Below, one piece after another: positions 43,538 through 51,961 of a stretch of DNA of 64,000 nt. This stretch comes from Streptomyces sp. NBC_00620 (GTDB taxonomy: Bacteria; Actinomycetota; Actinomycetes; Streptomycetales; Streptomycetaceae). The notes under the pieces were generated by a model. The model was given only the letters and a program-made list of their open reading frames with translations. It was not told the DNA's origin and ran no database searches. Position numbers and translations under genes: made by a program. The DNA lies in assembly GCF_026341825.1 (NCBI RefSeq), contig NZ_JAPENY010000001.1:3782001-3846000 (forward strand), read 5' to 3'. The stretch's first letter is position 1; each line of letters starts with the position of its first letter.

Positions 43538-44914
43538 ATGGAAGGCACCGCACCGAAGACCGAAAGCACCGATCCGAACGCATACGCAGAGCACGCCACG
43601 CCCGACGGACAGGACGGGCACGGGATCGGGTACGACGTCACCTCCACCGAGCGCTGGGCCGTCGAGCCCGACAAGCGTCCCGGCCGCACCGCCTTCCAGC
43701 GCGACCGCGCACGCGTACTGCACTCCGCCTCCCTGCGCCGCCTCGCGGGCAAGACCCAGGTCGTCACCCCCGGCACCAGCAGCCAGATCTGGGACGCCAG
43801 CCCCCGCACCCGCCTGACCCACTCCCTGGAGTGCGCCCAGGTCGGCCGCGAACTGGGCGCCGCCCTCGGCTGCGACCCCGACCTCGTCGAGGCGGCCTGC
43901 CTCTCGCACGACATGGGCCACCCGCCCTTCGGGCACAACGGCGAACAGGCGCTCAACGAATTCGCCGAGGACTGCGGCGGCTTCGAGGGCAACGCGCAGT
44001 CGCTGCGCCTGCTCACCCGCATCGAGCCGAAGCGCTTCGTACACTCCGAAGCCACCGGCGAACTCGTCAGCGTCGGCCTCAACCTCACCCGCGCCGCCCT
44101 CGACGCCGCCACCAAGTACCCCTGGCCGCGCGGCGGCCACCCCACCGACCCCAAGTCCCGGAAGTTCGGGGTCTACGAGGACGACCGGCCCGTCTTCGAC
44201 TGGATCCGCAAGGGCGCCCCCGGCACCCGTACGTGCTTCGAGGCCCAGGTCATGGACTGGTCGGACGACGTGGCGTACTCGGTGCACGACGTCGAGGACG
44301 GTCTGCACGCGGGCCACATCGACCCCAACTGCCTGCACGCCGAGCCGGAACGGCAGGCGGTCTTCGCGGTGGCCATCGGGCGGTACGTGCCCGCCGACAC
44401 CGACCCCGAGGAGCTCGCCGAAGCCCTCGACCGGCTCCTCGACCAGGACTGGTGGCCGCACGGATACGACGGATCGGCCGTCGCGCAGGCCCGGTTGAAG
44501 GACGCGACCAGCCAGCTCATCGGGCGTTTCTGTCTCGCGGCGGAGGGCGCCACGCGCGCGGCGTACGGCACCGGTCGCCTCACCCGGTACGCGGCGGAGC
44601 TGGTCGTCCCGCGCGCCGCGCGCCTGGAGTGCGCCGTCCTCAAGGCGGTCGCCGACCGGTACGTGATGCAGCGCGCCGAGCAGGAAGCGCTCCGCGCCGA
44701 TCAGCGGATCGTCGTCGCCGAGCTGGCCCAGGCGCTCACCGTCCGCGCCCCGGACGGCCTCGACCCCCAGTTCCGCGCCCTGTTCGACGAGGCCCCGGAC
44801 GACAGGGCACGCAAGCGCGTGATCGTCGACCACATCGCCTCACTCACCGACGCCTCGGCGCGTTCCCTGCATCTCAGACTCACCACGCGGTCCCATGGGT
44901 CCCGGGGAGTGTGA
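43538..44914 (+). CDS. dgt: deoxyguanosinetriphosphate triphosphohydrolase-like protein
   Basis: In this 458-residue HD-domain enzyme, RTRLTHSLECAQVGRELGAA carries the first His and LSHDMGHPPFGHNGE holds the HD and following His residues. DWSDDVAYSVHDVEDGL has the final Asp. It hydrolyses dNTPs to deoxynucleosides and triphosphate, controlling the dNTP pool. It precedes dnaG by two genes on the same strand. Length matches type 2 dGTPase-like proteins. Confidence 0.93.
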   Translation: MEGTAPKTESTDPNAYAEHATPDGQDGHGIGYDVTSTERWAVEPDKRPGRTAFQRDRARVLHSASLRRLAGKTQVVTPGTSSQIWDASPRTRLTHSLECAQVGRELGAALGCDPDLVEAACLSHDMGHPPFGHNGEQALNEFAEDCGGFEGNAQSLRLLTRIEPKRFVHSEATGELVSVGLNLTRAALDAATKYPWPRGGHPTDPKSRKFGVYEDDRPVFDWIRKGAPGTRTCFEAQVMDWSDDVAYSVHDVEDGLHAGHIDPNCLHAEPERQAVFAVAIGRYVPADTDPEELAEALDRLLDQDWWPHGYDGSAVAQARLKDATSQLIGRFCLAAEGATRAAYGTGRLTRYAAELVVPRAARLECAVLKAVADRYVMQRAEQEALRADQRIVVAELAQALTVRAPDGLDPQFRALFDEAPDDRARKRVIVDHIASLTDASARSLHLRLTTRSHGSRGV

Positions 44915-45007
44915 CCCTGCGTGGCCTGATCGGGTCTCTCCCTCTTCCCGCATCACGCTGCGTGCGGGACGCTCGCATATGGCGACATCCTTACGAGGAG
45001 GCATCAA

Positions 45008-46273
45008 GTGGTCGACGCGGATCAGACATTCGTCATCGTCGGAGGAGGGCTGGCCGGAGCGAAGGCGGCCGAGACGCTCCGAGCGGAGGGCTTCACCGGG
45101 CGGGTGATACTGATCTGTGACGAGCGCGACCACCCCTACGAACGCCCGCCGCTCTCCAAGGGCTACCTCCTCGGCAAGGAGGAACGCGACAGCGTCTTCG
45201 TGCACGAACCCGCCTGGTACGCGGCCAACGACATCGAGCTGCACCTCGGCCAGACCGTCGACGCCATCGACCGGAGCGCGAAGACCGTCCGCTACGGCGA
45301 CGACGGCACCCTCGTGCACTACGACAAGCTCCTCATCGCGACCGGCGCCGAGCCCCGCCGCCTGGACGTCCCGGGCACGGACCTCGCCGGAGTCCACCAC
45401 CTGCGCCGGCTCGCCCACGCCGAACGCCTCAAGGGCGTCCTCGCCGCGCTGGGCCGCGACAACGGGCACATCGTGATCGCGGGCGCCGGCTGGATCGGCC
45501 TCGAGGTCGCGGCGGCGGCACGCGAATACGGTGCCGAGGTCACCGTCGTCGAGCCGGAGGGGACCCCGCTGCACGCGGTCCTCGGCCCCGAGCTCGGCCA
45601 GCTCTTCGCCGAGCTGCACCGCGAGCACGGCGTCCGCTTCCACTTCGGCGCCCGCCTCACCGAGATCGTCGGCCAGGACGGCATGGTGCTCGCCGCCCGC
45701 ACCGACGACGGCGAGGAACACCCCGCGCACGACGTGCTCGCCGCGATCGGCGCCGCCCCGCGCACCGCTCTCGCCGAGGCCGCGGGCCTGGAGATGGCCG
45801 ACCGCGCACACGGCGGAGGCATCGCCGTCGACGAACGGCTGCGCACCTCCGACCCCGACATCCACGCGGCCGGCGACGTCGCCTCCTTCCACCACACGCT
45901 CTTCGACACCCGGCTGCGCGTCGAGCACTGGGCCAACGCCCTCAACGGCGGCCCCGCGGCGGCCCGCGCGATGCTGGGCCGCGAGCTGACGTACGACCGT
46001 GTGCCCTATTTCTTCTCCGACCAGTACGACATCGGGCTCGAGTACTCGGGCTGGGCGCCCCCGGGGACGTACGACCAAGTGGTGATCCGGGGAGACGCGG
46101 GCAAGCGGCAGTTCATCGCCTTCTGGCTGAAGGACGGGAGGGTGCTGGCCGGGATGAACGTGAATGTGTGGGACGTCACGGAGCCCATCCAGCAGCTGAT
46201 CCGATCCCGGGCCCAGGTGGACACCGAGGCGCTCGCCGACCCGCACGTTCCGCTGGACAGTCTGGTCCCGTGA
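45008..46273 (+). CDS. FAD-dependent ferredoxin/rhodocoxin-reductase-like oxidoreductase
   Basis: The protein has 421 residues from GTG 45008, with GAGGAGG six bases upstream. The FAD motif FVIVGGGLAGAKAAETLRAEG and the NAD motif IVIAGAGWIGLEVAAAA are clear. IHAAGDVASF and a C-terminal reductase domain (WANALNGGPAAARAM, then GLEYSGWAPPGTYDQ) match ferredoxin reductases serving P450 or dioxygenase ferredoxins. The partner is unknown. It is cytoplasmic. Confidence 0.92.
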   Translation: MVDADQTFVIVGGGLAGAKAAETLRAEGFTGRVILICDERDHPYERPPLSKGYLLGKEERDSVFVHEPAWYAANDIELHLGQTVDAIDRSAKTVRYGDDGTLVHYDKLLIATGAEPRRLDVPGTDLAGVHHLRRLAHAERLKGVLAALGRDNGHIVIAGAGWIGLEVAAAAREYGAEVTVVEPEGTPLHAVLGPELGQLFAELHREHGVRFHFGARLTEIVGQDGMVLAARTDDGEEHPAHDVLAAIGAAPRTALAEAAGLEMADRAHGGGIAVDERLRTSDPDIHAAGDVASFHHTLFDTRLRVEHWANALNGGPAAARAMLGRELTYDRVPYFFSDQYDIGLEYSGWAPPGTYDQVVIRGDAGKRQFIAFWLKDGRVLAGMNVNVWDVTEPIQQLIRSRAQVDTEALADPHVPLDSLVP

Positions 46274-46319
46274 CCGACGGCGGCGCTCGACTGTCACACC
46301 GTCCCCGTAGAATTCACGC

Positions 46320-48227
46320 GTGGCCGGAAGGATCAACGACGAGGACGTGAAGGCGGTTCGGGACGCGGTCCCGATCGACGCCGTGGTGTCCGAGTACCTC
46401 CAGCTGCGCAACGCGGGCGGCGGAAACCTGAAAGGTCTCTGCCCCTTCCACGACGAGAAGTCCCCGTCCTTCCAGGTCAGCCCGAGCAAGGGGCTGTTCC
46501 ACTGCTTCGGCTGCCAGGAAGGCGGCGACACCATCACATTCGTGATGAAGGTCGACCACCTCACCTTCTCCGAGTCGGTCGAGCGACTCGCCGCCCAGGC
46601 GGGCATCACGCTGCGCTACGAGGAGGGCGGGTACAACCCCGCCAACCAGCGCGGCGAGCGCATCCGCCTGGTCGAGGCCCACAAGGCCGCCGCGCAGTTC
46701 TACATCGAACAGCTCGACACCAGCTCCGAGGCCGACACCGGCCGCAAATTCCTCGCGGAGCGCGGCTTCGACCAGTCGGCCGCCGCCCACTTCGGCGTCG
46801 GCTACAGCCCCCAGGGCTGGGACCACCTCACCCGCTACCTCCGCGGCAAGGGCTTCACCGACAAGGAACTCCTCCTCTCCGGCCTCTCCCAGGAAGGCCG
46901 CCGCGGCCCCATCGACCGCTTCCGCGGCCGCCTGATGTGGCCGATCCGCGACATCGGCGGCGAGGTCGTCGGCTTCGGCGCGAGGAAGCTCTACGAGTCG
47001 GACAACGGCCCGAAGTACCTGAACACGCCCGACACGGCGATCTACCGCAAATCCCAGGTCCTGTACGGCATCGACCTCGCCAAGAAGGACATCGCCAAGG
47101 CCAGCCGGGCGGTCGTCGTCGAGGGGTACACCGACGTCATGGCCTGCCATCTGGCCGGCGTCACCACGGCGATCGCGACCTGCGGCACGGCGTTCGGCAC
47201 CGACCACATCAAGATCCTCCGCCGGTTGCTGATGGACAACGGCTCCGCGCGCGTGATCTTCACCTTCGACGGCGACGCGGCCGGTCAGAAGGCCGCCCTG
47301 CGCGCCTTCGAGGACGACCAGAAGTTCGCCGCCGAGACGTACATCGCGATCGCCCCGGACGGCATGGACCCCTGCGAGCTGCGCCTCGCGAAGGGCGACG
47401 CGGCAGTCGCCGACCTGGCCCAACCCCGCACCCCGCTCTTCGAGTTCGCACTGCGCCAGATCATCCTGCGGTACGACCTGGAGACCCCGGCCGGGCGCGC
47501 GGCCGCCCTCGACGAGGCGGCACCCATCGTCGCCCGCATCAAGAACAGCGGCGCCCAGCACGAGGTCGCCGTACAGCTCGCGGGCATGCTCGGCATCCTC
47601 GACACCCAGTTCGTGGTCAAGCGGGTGGCCCAGCTGGCCCGTTGGTCCCGCGACCGCGGCGGCAAGGGCCCCGCGCCGTCGCAGCAGCGCACCCAGCAGG
47701 CGTACGGCACCACCACCCAGGCACCCAACGGCGGCGGCCCCGCCCTGACCCTGCGCAACCCGGTCTTCGCCACCGAGCGCGAGCTCCTCAAACTCGCCCT
47801 CCAGCGCCCTGAGCTGGTCTCCCCGGCCTTCGACGCCTACGGGATCGACGAGTTCACCGCCCCGCCGTACGCCGCCGTACGCCAGGTGATCATGGAGGCG
47901 GGCGGCTCGGAGTTCGGCGTCCAGGACCCCCAGGAGTACCTGGTCAGGGTCCGCGAGGCCGCCCCCGACGACGCGGCCCGCGCCATGGTCACCGAGCTGG
48001 CCGTCGAGGCGATCATGCGCAAGACGGTCGACGAGACCTACGCGGGCGACCAGCTCGTCATGGTCCGCCGCCGTGCCGTCGACCGCCGCATCCGCGACGT
48101 CCAGGGCAGCCTGTCCCGCCTCAGCGCGCACGGCGACCCGGCCCAGCTGGCCGCCGTACAGAACGAGCTGTGGGTCCTCCAGCAGTACGAGCAGGCACTG
48201 CGGGAGAGGGGCGCGGAGGCGCTCTGA
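46320..48227 (+). CDS. dnaG: DNA primase
   Basis: The 635-residue protein starts at GTG 46320. The CHC2 zinc finger uses Cys41, His44, Cys62 and Cys65 (CPFHDEKSPSF, HCFGC). The RNA polymerase/TOPRIM core includes VVVEGYTDVMACHLAGVTTA and FTFDGDAAGQKAA. A helicase-binding C-terminal domain follows a linker rich in Gln, Thr and Pro near residue 460. It makes the RNA primers for replication. It is followed on the same strand by a sigma gene, an arrangement reminiscent of the E. coli macromolecular synthesis operon. Confidence 0.96.
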   Translation: MAGRINDEDVKAVRDAVPIDAVVSEYLQLRNAGGGNLKGLCPFHDEKSPSFQVSPSKGLFHCFGCQEGGDTITFVMKVDHLTFSESVERLAAQAGITLRYEEGGYNPANQRGERIRLVEAHKAAAQFYIEQLDTSSEADTGRKFLAERGFDQSAAAHFGVGYSPQGWDHLTRYLRGKGFTDKELLLSGLSQEGRRGPIDRFRGRLMWPIRDIGGEVVGFGARKLYESDNGPKYLNTPDTAIYRKSQVLYGIDLAKKDIAKASRAVVVEGYTDVMACHLAGVTTAIATCGTAFGTDHIKILRRLLMDNGSARVIFTFDGDAAGQKAALRAFEDDQKFAAETYIAIAPDGMDPCELRLAKGDAAVADLAQPRTPLFEFALRQIILRYDLETPAGRAAALDEAAPIVARIKNSGAQHEVAVQLAGMLGILDTQFVVKRVAQLARWSRDRGGKGPAPSQQRTQQAYGTTTQAPNGGGPALTLRNPVFATERELLKLALQRPELVSPAFDAYGIDEFTAPPYAAVRQVIMEAGGSEFGVQDPQEYLVRVREAAPDDAARAMVTELAVEAIMRKTVDETYAGDQLVMVRRRAVDRRIRDVQGSLSRLSAHGDPAQLAAVQNELWVLQQYEQALRERGAEAL

Positions 48228-48378
48228 GGGCGGGGGCGGCCGCCCGGCCCGCCGGGCTTTCACATCGTCTGCCGGGCGTTCACCGGGCCCTCGCGATTTC
48301 CCGTCCCGGCGCACTCGCTTCCCACGTGCGCCTTTCAACCTGTTTCGCGCCGCCTAAAACGCGCACTCGTGCATGAAA

Positions 48379-48394
48379 GTAACCGCGCGGTCAC
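48379..48394. promoter_or_regulatory. palindrome in the dnaG/hrdA intergenic region
   Basis: GTAACCGCGCGGTCAC is palindromic except for one position. It is 34 bases ahead of the furthest possible hrdA start and 232 ahead of the preferred one. The other 400 bases up to 48625 show no further gene. Confidence 0.4.
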
Positions 48395-48625
48395 GGACCG
48401 GACGCAAAAAGTCACCGCACGCCCCTCGTGGCGGCGATGTGTCGTACTCCACACTGGGTTGCGGTGCCTGAGTCCTCGGAGCGCGGCCGACCCGCACGCG
48501 ACGGGTCCCCGATCCCCGCGGTTCCGCTAAACGACTACGGGATGGACAGCGGCGAGGCCGTCGACCCCATCCCCGACGTAACGCTGCCGCCCCCCTCAGC
48601 AGCGACATTCCTGGAGGTCGCCCCC

Positions 48626-49780
48626 GTGCAGACCCAGACCCTCGCACAGACCGACAACACCACGGATACGGACGCTGACGCCGAGACCGACGTCGTCGCG
48701 GCGGTACCCCCGCAGAGCCGTGCCGCGCACCACCCCGAAGCGGAGCCGGAGAGCCCACCCGAGCTGGACGAGCCGCCCGCGAGCGCCGTCGAGAGCGCCG
48801 AGGTGGAAGCCGAGTCCGAGGCTCCCGAGCCCGTCGAACCGCCCCGGAGCCGCGCCGCCGACACCGGCGGACCCTCCTCCGACCTGTTCCGCCAGTACCT
48901 GCGCGAGATCGGCCGGATCCCCCTGCTCACCGCGGCCGAGGAAGTCGAACTCGCCCGCCGTGTCGAGGCCGGTCTCTTCGCCGAGGAGAAGCTCCGCCTC
49001 GCCGTCGATCTGGACAGCCAGCTCGCCCTCGACCTGGACAAACTGGTCGTCATGGGCCGCATGGCCAAGCGCCGCCTCATCGAGGCGAACCTGCGGCTCG
49101 TCGTCTCCGTCGCCAAGCGGTACGTGGGCCGGGGACTGACCATGCTCGACCTGGTCCAGGAGGGAAACCTCGGCCTGATCAGGGCAGTTGAGAAGTTCGA
49201 CTACGCCCGCGGCTACAAGTTCTCGACGTACGCCACCTGGTGGATCCGCCAGGCCATGTCCCGGGCCCTCGCCGACCAGGCCCGGACCATCCGAGTCCCC
49301 GTCCACGTCGTGGAGTTGATCAACCGGGTCGTGCGTGTGCAGCGGCGCATGCTTCAGGAGCGCGGTTACGAGCCGACTCCCGAAGAGGTCGCCGCGCACC
49401 TCGATCTGCCGAGCGAGCGGGTCAGTGAAGTGCTGCGGCTTGCCCAGGAACCGGTGTCCCTGCACGCTCCCGTGGGCGAGGAGGACGACGTCGCGCTCGG
49501 CGACCTCATCGAGGACGGTGACGCGACGTCTCCTGTGGAGTCCGCCGCGTTCCTGCTGCTGCGTGAGCATCTGGAGGCGGTGCTGTCCACGCTCGGGGAG
49601 CGGGAGCGGAAGGTCGTCCAGCTCCGGTACGGGCTGGCCGACGGGCGTCCCCGCACCCTGGAGGAGATCGGCCGCATCTTCGGCGTCACCCGCGAGCGGA
49701 TCCGTCAGATCGAGTCCAAGACCCTGAACAAGCTCAGGGACCACGCGTTCGCGGACCAGCTGCGGGGTTACTTGGACTGA
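48626..49780 (+). CDS. hrdA: principal-type (group 2) RNA polymerase sigma factor HrdA
   Basis: The protein has 384 residues from GTG 48626, which has GGAGG eight bases ahead. The frame is open back to 48428, giving 450 residues without a good binding site. After a disordered acidic N-terminus come region 1.2 (SDLFRQYLREIGRIPLLTAA), region 2 (NLRLVVSVAKRYVGRGLTML and FDYARGYKFSTYATWWIRQA), region 3, and region 4 (VTRERIRQIESKTLNKLRDH). It is HrdB-like but has the short N-terminus of the non-essential Hrd paralogues. Adjacency to dnaG matches my recollection of hrdA in S. coelicolor. Confidence 0.88.
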   Translation: MQTQTLAQTDNTTDTDADAETDVVAAVPPQSRAAHHPEAEPESPPELDEPPASAVESAEVEAESEAPEPVEPPRSRAADTGGPSSDLFRQYLREIGRIPLLTAAEEVELARRVEAGLFAEEKLRLAVDLDSQLALDLDKLVVMGRMAKRRLIEANLRLVVSVAKRYVGRGLTMLDLVQEGNLGLIRAVEKFDYARGYKFSTYATWWIRQAMSRALADQARTIRVPVHVVELINRVVRVQRRMLQERGYEPTPEEVAAHLDLPSERVSEVLRLAQEPVSLHAPVGEEDDVALGDLIEDGDATSPVESAAFLLLREHLEAVLSTLGERERKVVQLRYGLADGRPRTLEEIGRIFGVTRERIRQIESKTLNKLRDHAFADQLRGYLD

Positions 49781-49825
49781 GGTGGGGTTTGTTTCGCCCC
49801 CTCCGCCCCTGCCCATTCCCGTCCC

Positions 49826-49997
49826 TTGGGGGCTCCGCCCCCAAACCCCCGCTCCTCAAACGCCGGAGGGGCTGAATTTTCCCCGGCCGGAGCAGAAATC
49901 TTTCGTCCCGGCCAGGGGGAGATCTTTCAGCCCGTCCGGCGTTTGAGGACGAGGCCGTTCAGGCCGACAGCGGGGGTCTGGGGGCGGCAGCCCCCAG
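49826..49997. repeat. composite intergenic inverted-repeat element, probable bidirectional terminator
   Basis: Outer hairpins TTGGGGGC-TCC-GCCCCCAA (49826-49844) and CTGGGGGC-GGCA-GCCCCCAG (49978-49997) flank a perfect 14-bp inverted repeat, TCCTCAAACGCCGG (49853-49866) and CCGGCGTTTGAGGA (49936-49949). GCTGAA and TTCAGC also pair inside it. This is the widespread Streptomyces intergenic repeat. It separates the convergent hrdA and ABC exporter genes. Confidence 0.85.
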
Positions 49998-50032
49998 GTA
50001 CGGGACGGGTAGGGGCGGAGGGGGCGAAAAAC

Positions 50033-51961
50033 CTAGTCCACCTCAGCCACCGCCTGCGCGAACTGGGCCTTGTACAGGCGCGCGTACGCCCCGTCCGCGG
50101 CAAGCAGCTCCGCGTGCGCGCCCTGCTCGACGATCGACCCGTTCTCCATCACGAGGATCGCGTCCGCATCCCGGATCGTCGACAGGCGATGCGCGATCAC
50201 GAACGACGTACGCCCGTGCGCAAGCTTCGCCATCGCCTTCTGGATCAGGACCTCCGTCCGGGTGTCGACGGACGACGTCGCCTCGTCGAGCACCAGGATC
50301 ACCGGATCCGACAGGAACGCCCGAGCGATGGTGATGAGCTGCTTCTCACCCGCACTCACCCCCGTCCCCTCGTCGTCGATCACGGTGTCGTACCCGTCGG
50401 GCAGCGTCCGGATGAACCGGTCGGCGTGGGCGGCCCGCGAGGCTTCCTCGATCTCCCCCCGGGTGACGTCCCGCGAGGCCCCGTACGCGATGTTCTCCGC
50501 GATCGTCCCCCCGAACAGCCAGGTGTCCTGGAGCACCATCCCGATGCCGTCCCGGAGTTCGTCCCGGGACATGGCGGCGATGTCGACCCCGTCGAGAGTG
50601 ATCCGCCCCCCGGTGACCTCGTAGAACCGCATGAGGAGGTTGACCAGCGTGGTCTTGCCGGCGCCCGTCGGGCCGACGATCGCGACCGTGTGCCCGGGCT
50701 CCACCTTCAGCGACAGATCCTCGATGAGCGGCTTGTCGGGGTCGTACCGGAAGGACACGTTCTCGAGCGCCACCCGCCCCCGCAGCTCGTCGGGACGGAG
50801 CGCCGGAACCGGATCGGCCTCCTGCTCGTCCGCGTCGAGGAGTTCGAAGATCCGCTCGGCGGAGGCCACGCCCGACTGCACGAGGTTCGCCATGGAGGCG
50901 ACCTGGGTCAGCGGCATGGAGAACTGCCGGGAGTACTGGATGAAGGCCTGCACGTCACCGATCGACAACGACCCGGACGCGACCCGCAGCCCGCCCACCA
51001 CGGCCACCAGCACATAGTTCAGGTTCGAAACGAACATCATCAGCGGCTGCATGATCCCGCTGTTGAACTGCGCCTTGAACCCGGCCTCGTACAGCTGCTC
51101 GTTCTGCTCGGCGAACTGCGCCGCCGACTCCTCCTGCCGCCCGAACACCTTCACCAGGTTGTGCCCGGTGTACATCTCCTCGACGTGCGCGTTGAGCTTG
51201 CCGGTGGTCCGCCACTGCTGGACGAAGTGCGGCTGCGAACGCTTGCCGACCCGCGTGGCGATGAAGAAGGACAGCGGCACGGTGATCAGCGCGACCAGGG
51301 CGAGGAGCGGCGAGACCCAGAACATCATCGCGAGCACGCCCACGATGGTGAGGAGGGAGTTGACCAGCTGGCCCATCGACTGCTGGAGGGTCTGCTGGAT
51401 GTTGTCGATGTCGTTCGTGGCGCGGCTGAGGACCTCACCGCGCTGCCGCTTGTCGAAGTAGGACAGCGGCAGGCGGGACAGCTTGGCCTGCAGGTCCTCC
51501 CGCATCCGGTAGACGGTCATGTTGATCGCCCGGTTCGAGAGCCGGGTGGACACCGCCATCAGCACGCCGGCCACCACGAACGCACAGAGCGCGAGCAGCA
51601 GTACGTTCCCGACGGCGCCGAAGTCGATGCCCTTGCCCGGAGTGAAGTCCGTACCCGAGAGCATGTCGGCCGTGCCGCCGTCGCCGCGTGCCCGCATCGC
51701 ATCGAGGGCCTCGGCCTTCGTCTGGCCGGCGGGCATCTCCCGTCCGATGATCCCGGCGAAGACCAGGTCGGTCGCCCTGCCCAGGATCTTCGGGCCCAGC
51801 ACGGACAGCGCCACGCTGACCACACCGAGGGAGAGCATCGCGTACATCGTGCCGCGCTCGGGCTTGAACTGTGAGAGGAGCCGTTTGCCCGACCCCTTGA
51901 AATCCATCGAGCGCTGATCGGGGCCGCCCCCGGCCATCATCCGCCCCATAGGCCCGGCCAT
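50033..51961 (-). CDS. ABC exporter subunit with canonical Walker B
   Basis: This 642-residue protein is a half transporter: a six-helix membrane domain (about 40-380) followed by an ATPase domain. Walker A is VGPTGAGKTT, Walker B is VILVLDEATSSVD with the catalytic Glu, and the switch is VIAHRLSTIRDAD. The signature is VSAGEKQ instead of LSGGQ, hence degenerate. It overlaps the upstream exporter gene by one base (TGATG). The two are read as a heterodimeric multidrug-type exporter. Confidence 0.94.
   Translation of the reverse strand: MAGPMGRMMAGGGPDQRSMDFKGSGKRLLSQFKPERGTMYAMLSLGVVSVALSVLGPKILGRATDLVFAGIIGREMPAGQTKAEALDAMRARGDGGTADMLSGTDFTPGKGIDFGAVGNVLLLALCAFVVAGVLMAVSTRLSNRAINMTVYRMREDLQAKLSRLPLSYFDKRQRGEVLSRATNDIDNIQQTLQQSMGQLVNSLLTIVGVLAMMFWVSPLLALVALITVPLSFFIATRVGKRSQPHFVQQWRTTGKLNAHVEEMYTGHNLVKVFGRQEESAAQFAEQNEQLYEAGFKAQFNSGIMQPLMMFVSNLNYVLVAVVGGLRVASGSLSIGDVQAFIQYSRQFSMPLTQVASMANLVQSGVASAERIFELLDADEQEADPVPALRPDELRGRVALENVSFRYDPDKPLIEDLSLKVEPGHTVAIVGPTGAGKTTLVNLLMRFYEVTGGRITLDGVDIAAMSRDELRDGIGMVLQDTWLFGGTIAENIAYGASRDVTRGEIEEASRAAHADRFIRTLPDGYDTVIDDEGTGVSAGEKQLITIARAFLSDPVILVLDEATSSVDTRTEVLIQKAMAKLAHGRTSFVIAHRLSTIRDADAILVMENGSIVEQGAHAELLAADGAYARLYKAQFAQAVAEVD

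Noticed and set aside
48428..48625. 66-residue N-terminal extension of HrdA
   Set aside because: Open frame, but the first good ribosome binding site is at GTG 48626. The extension cannot be excluded without mapping.
49826..49997. insertion sequence or MITE
   Set aside because: Inverted repeats are present, but no target duplication or transposase is seen. It matches the common Streptomyces intergenic repeat with terminator-like hairpins.
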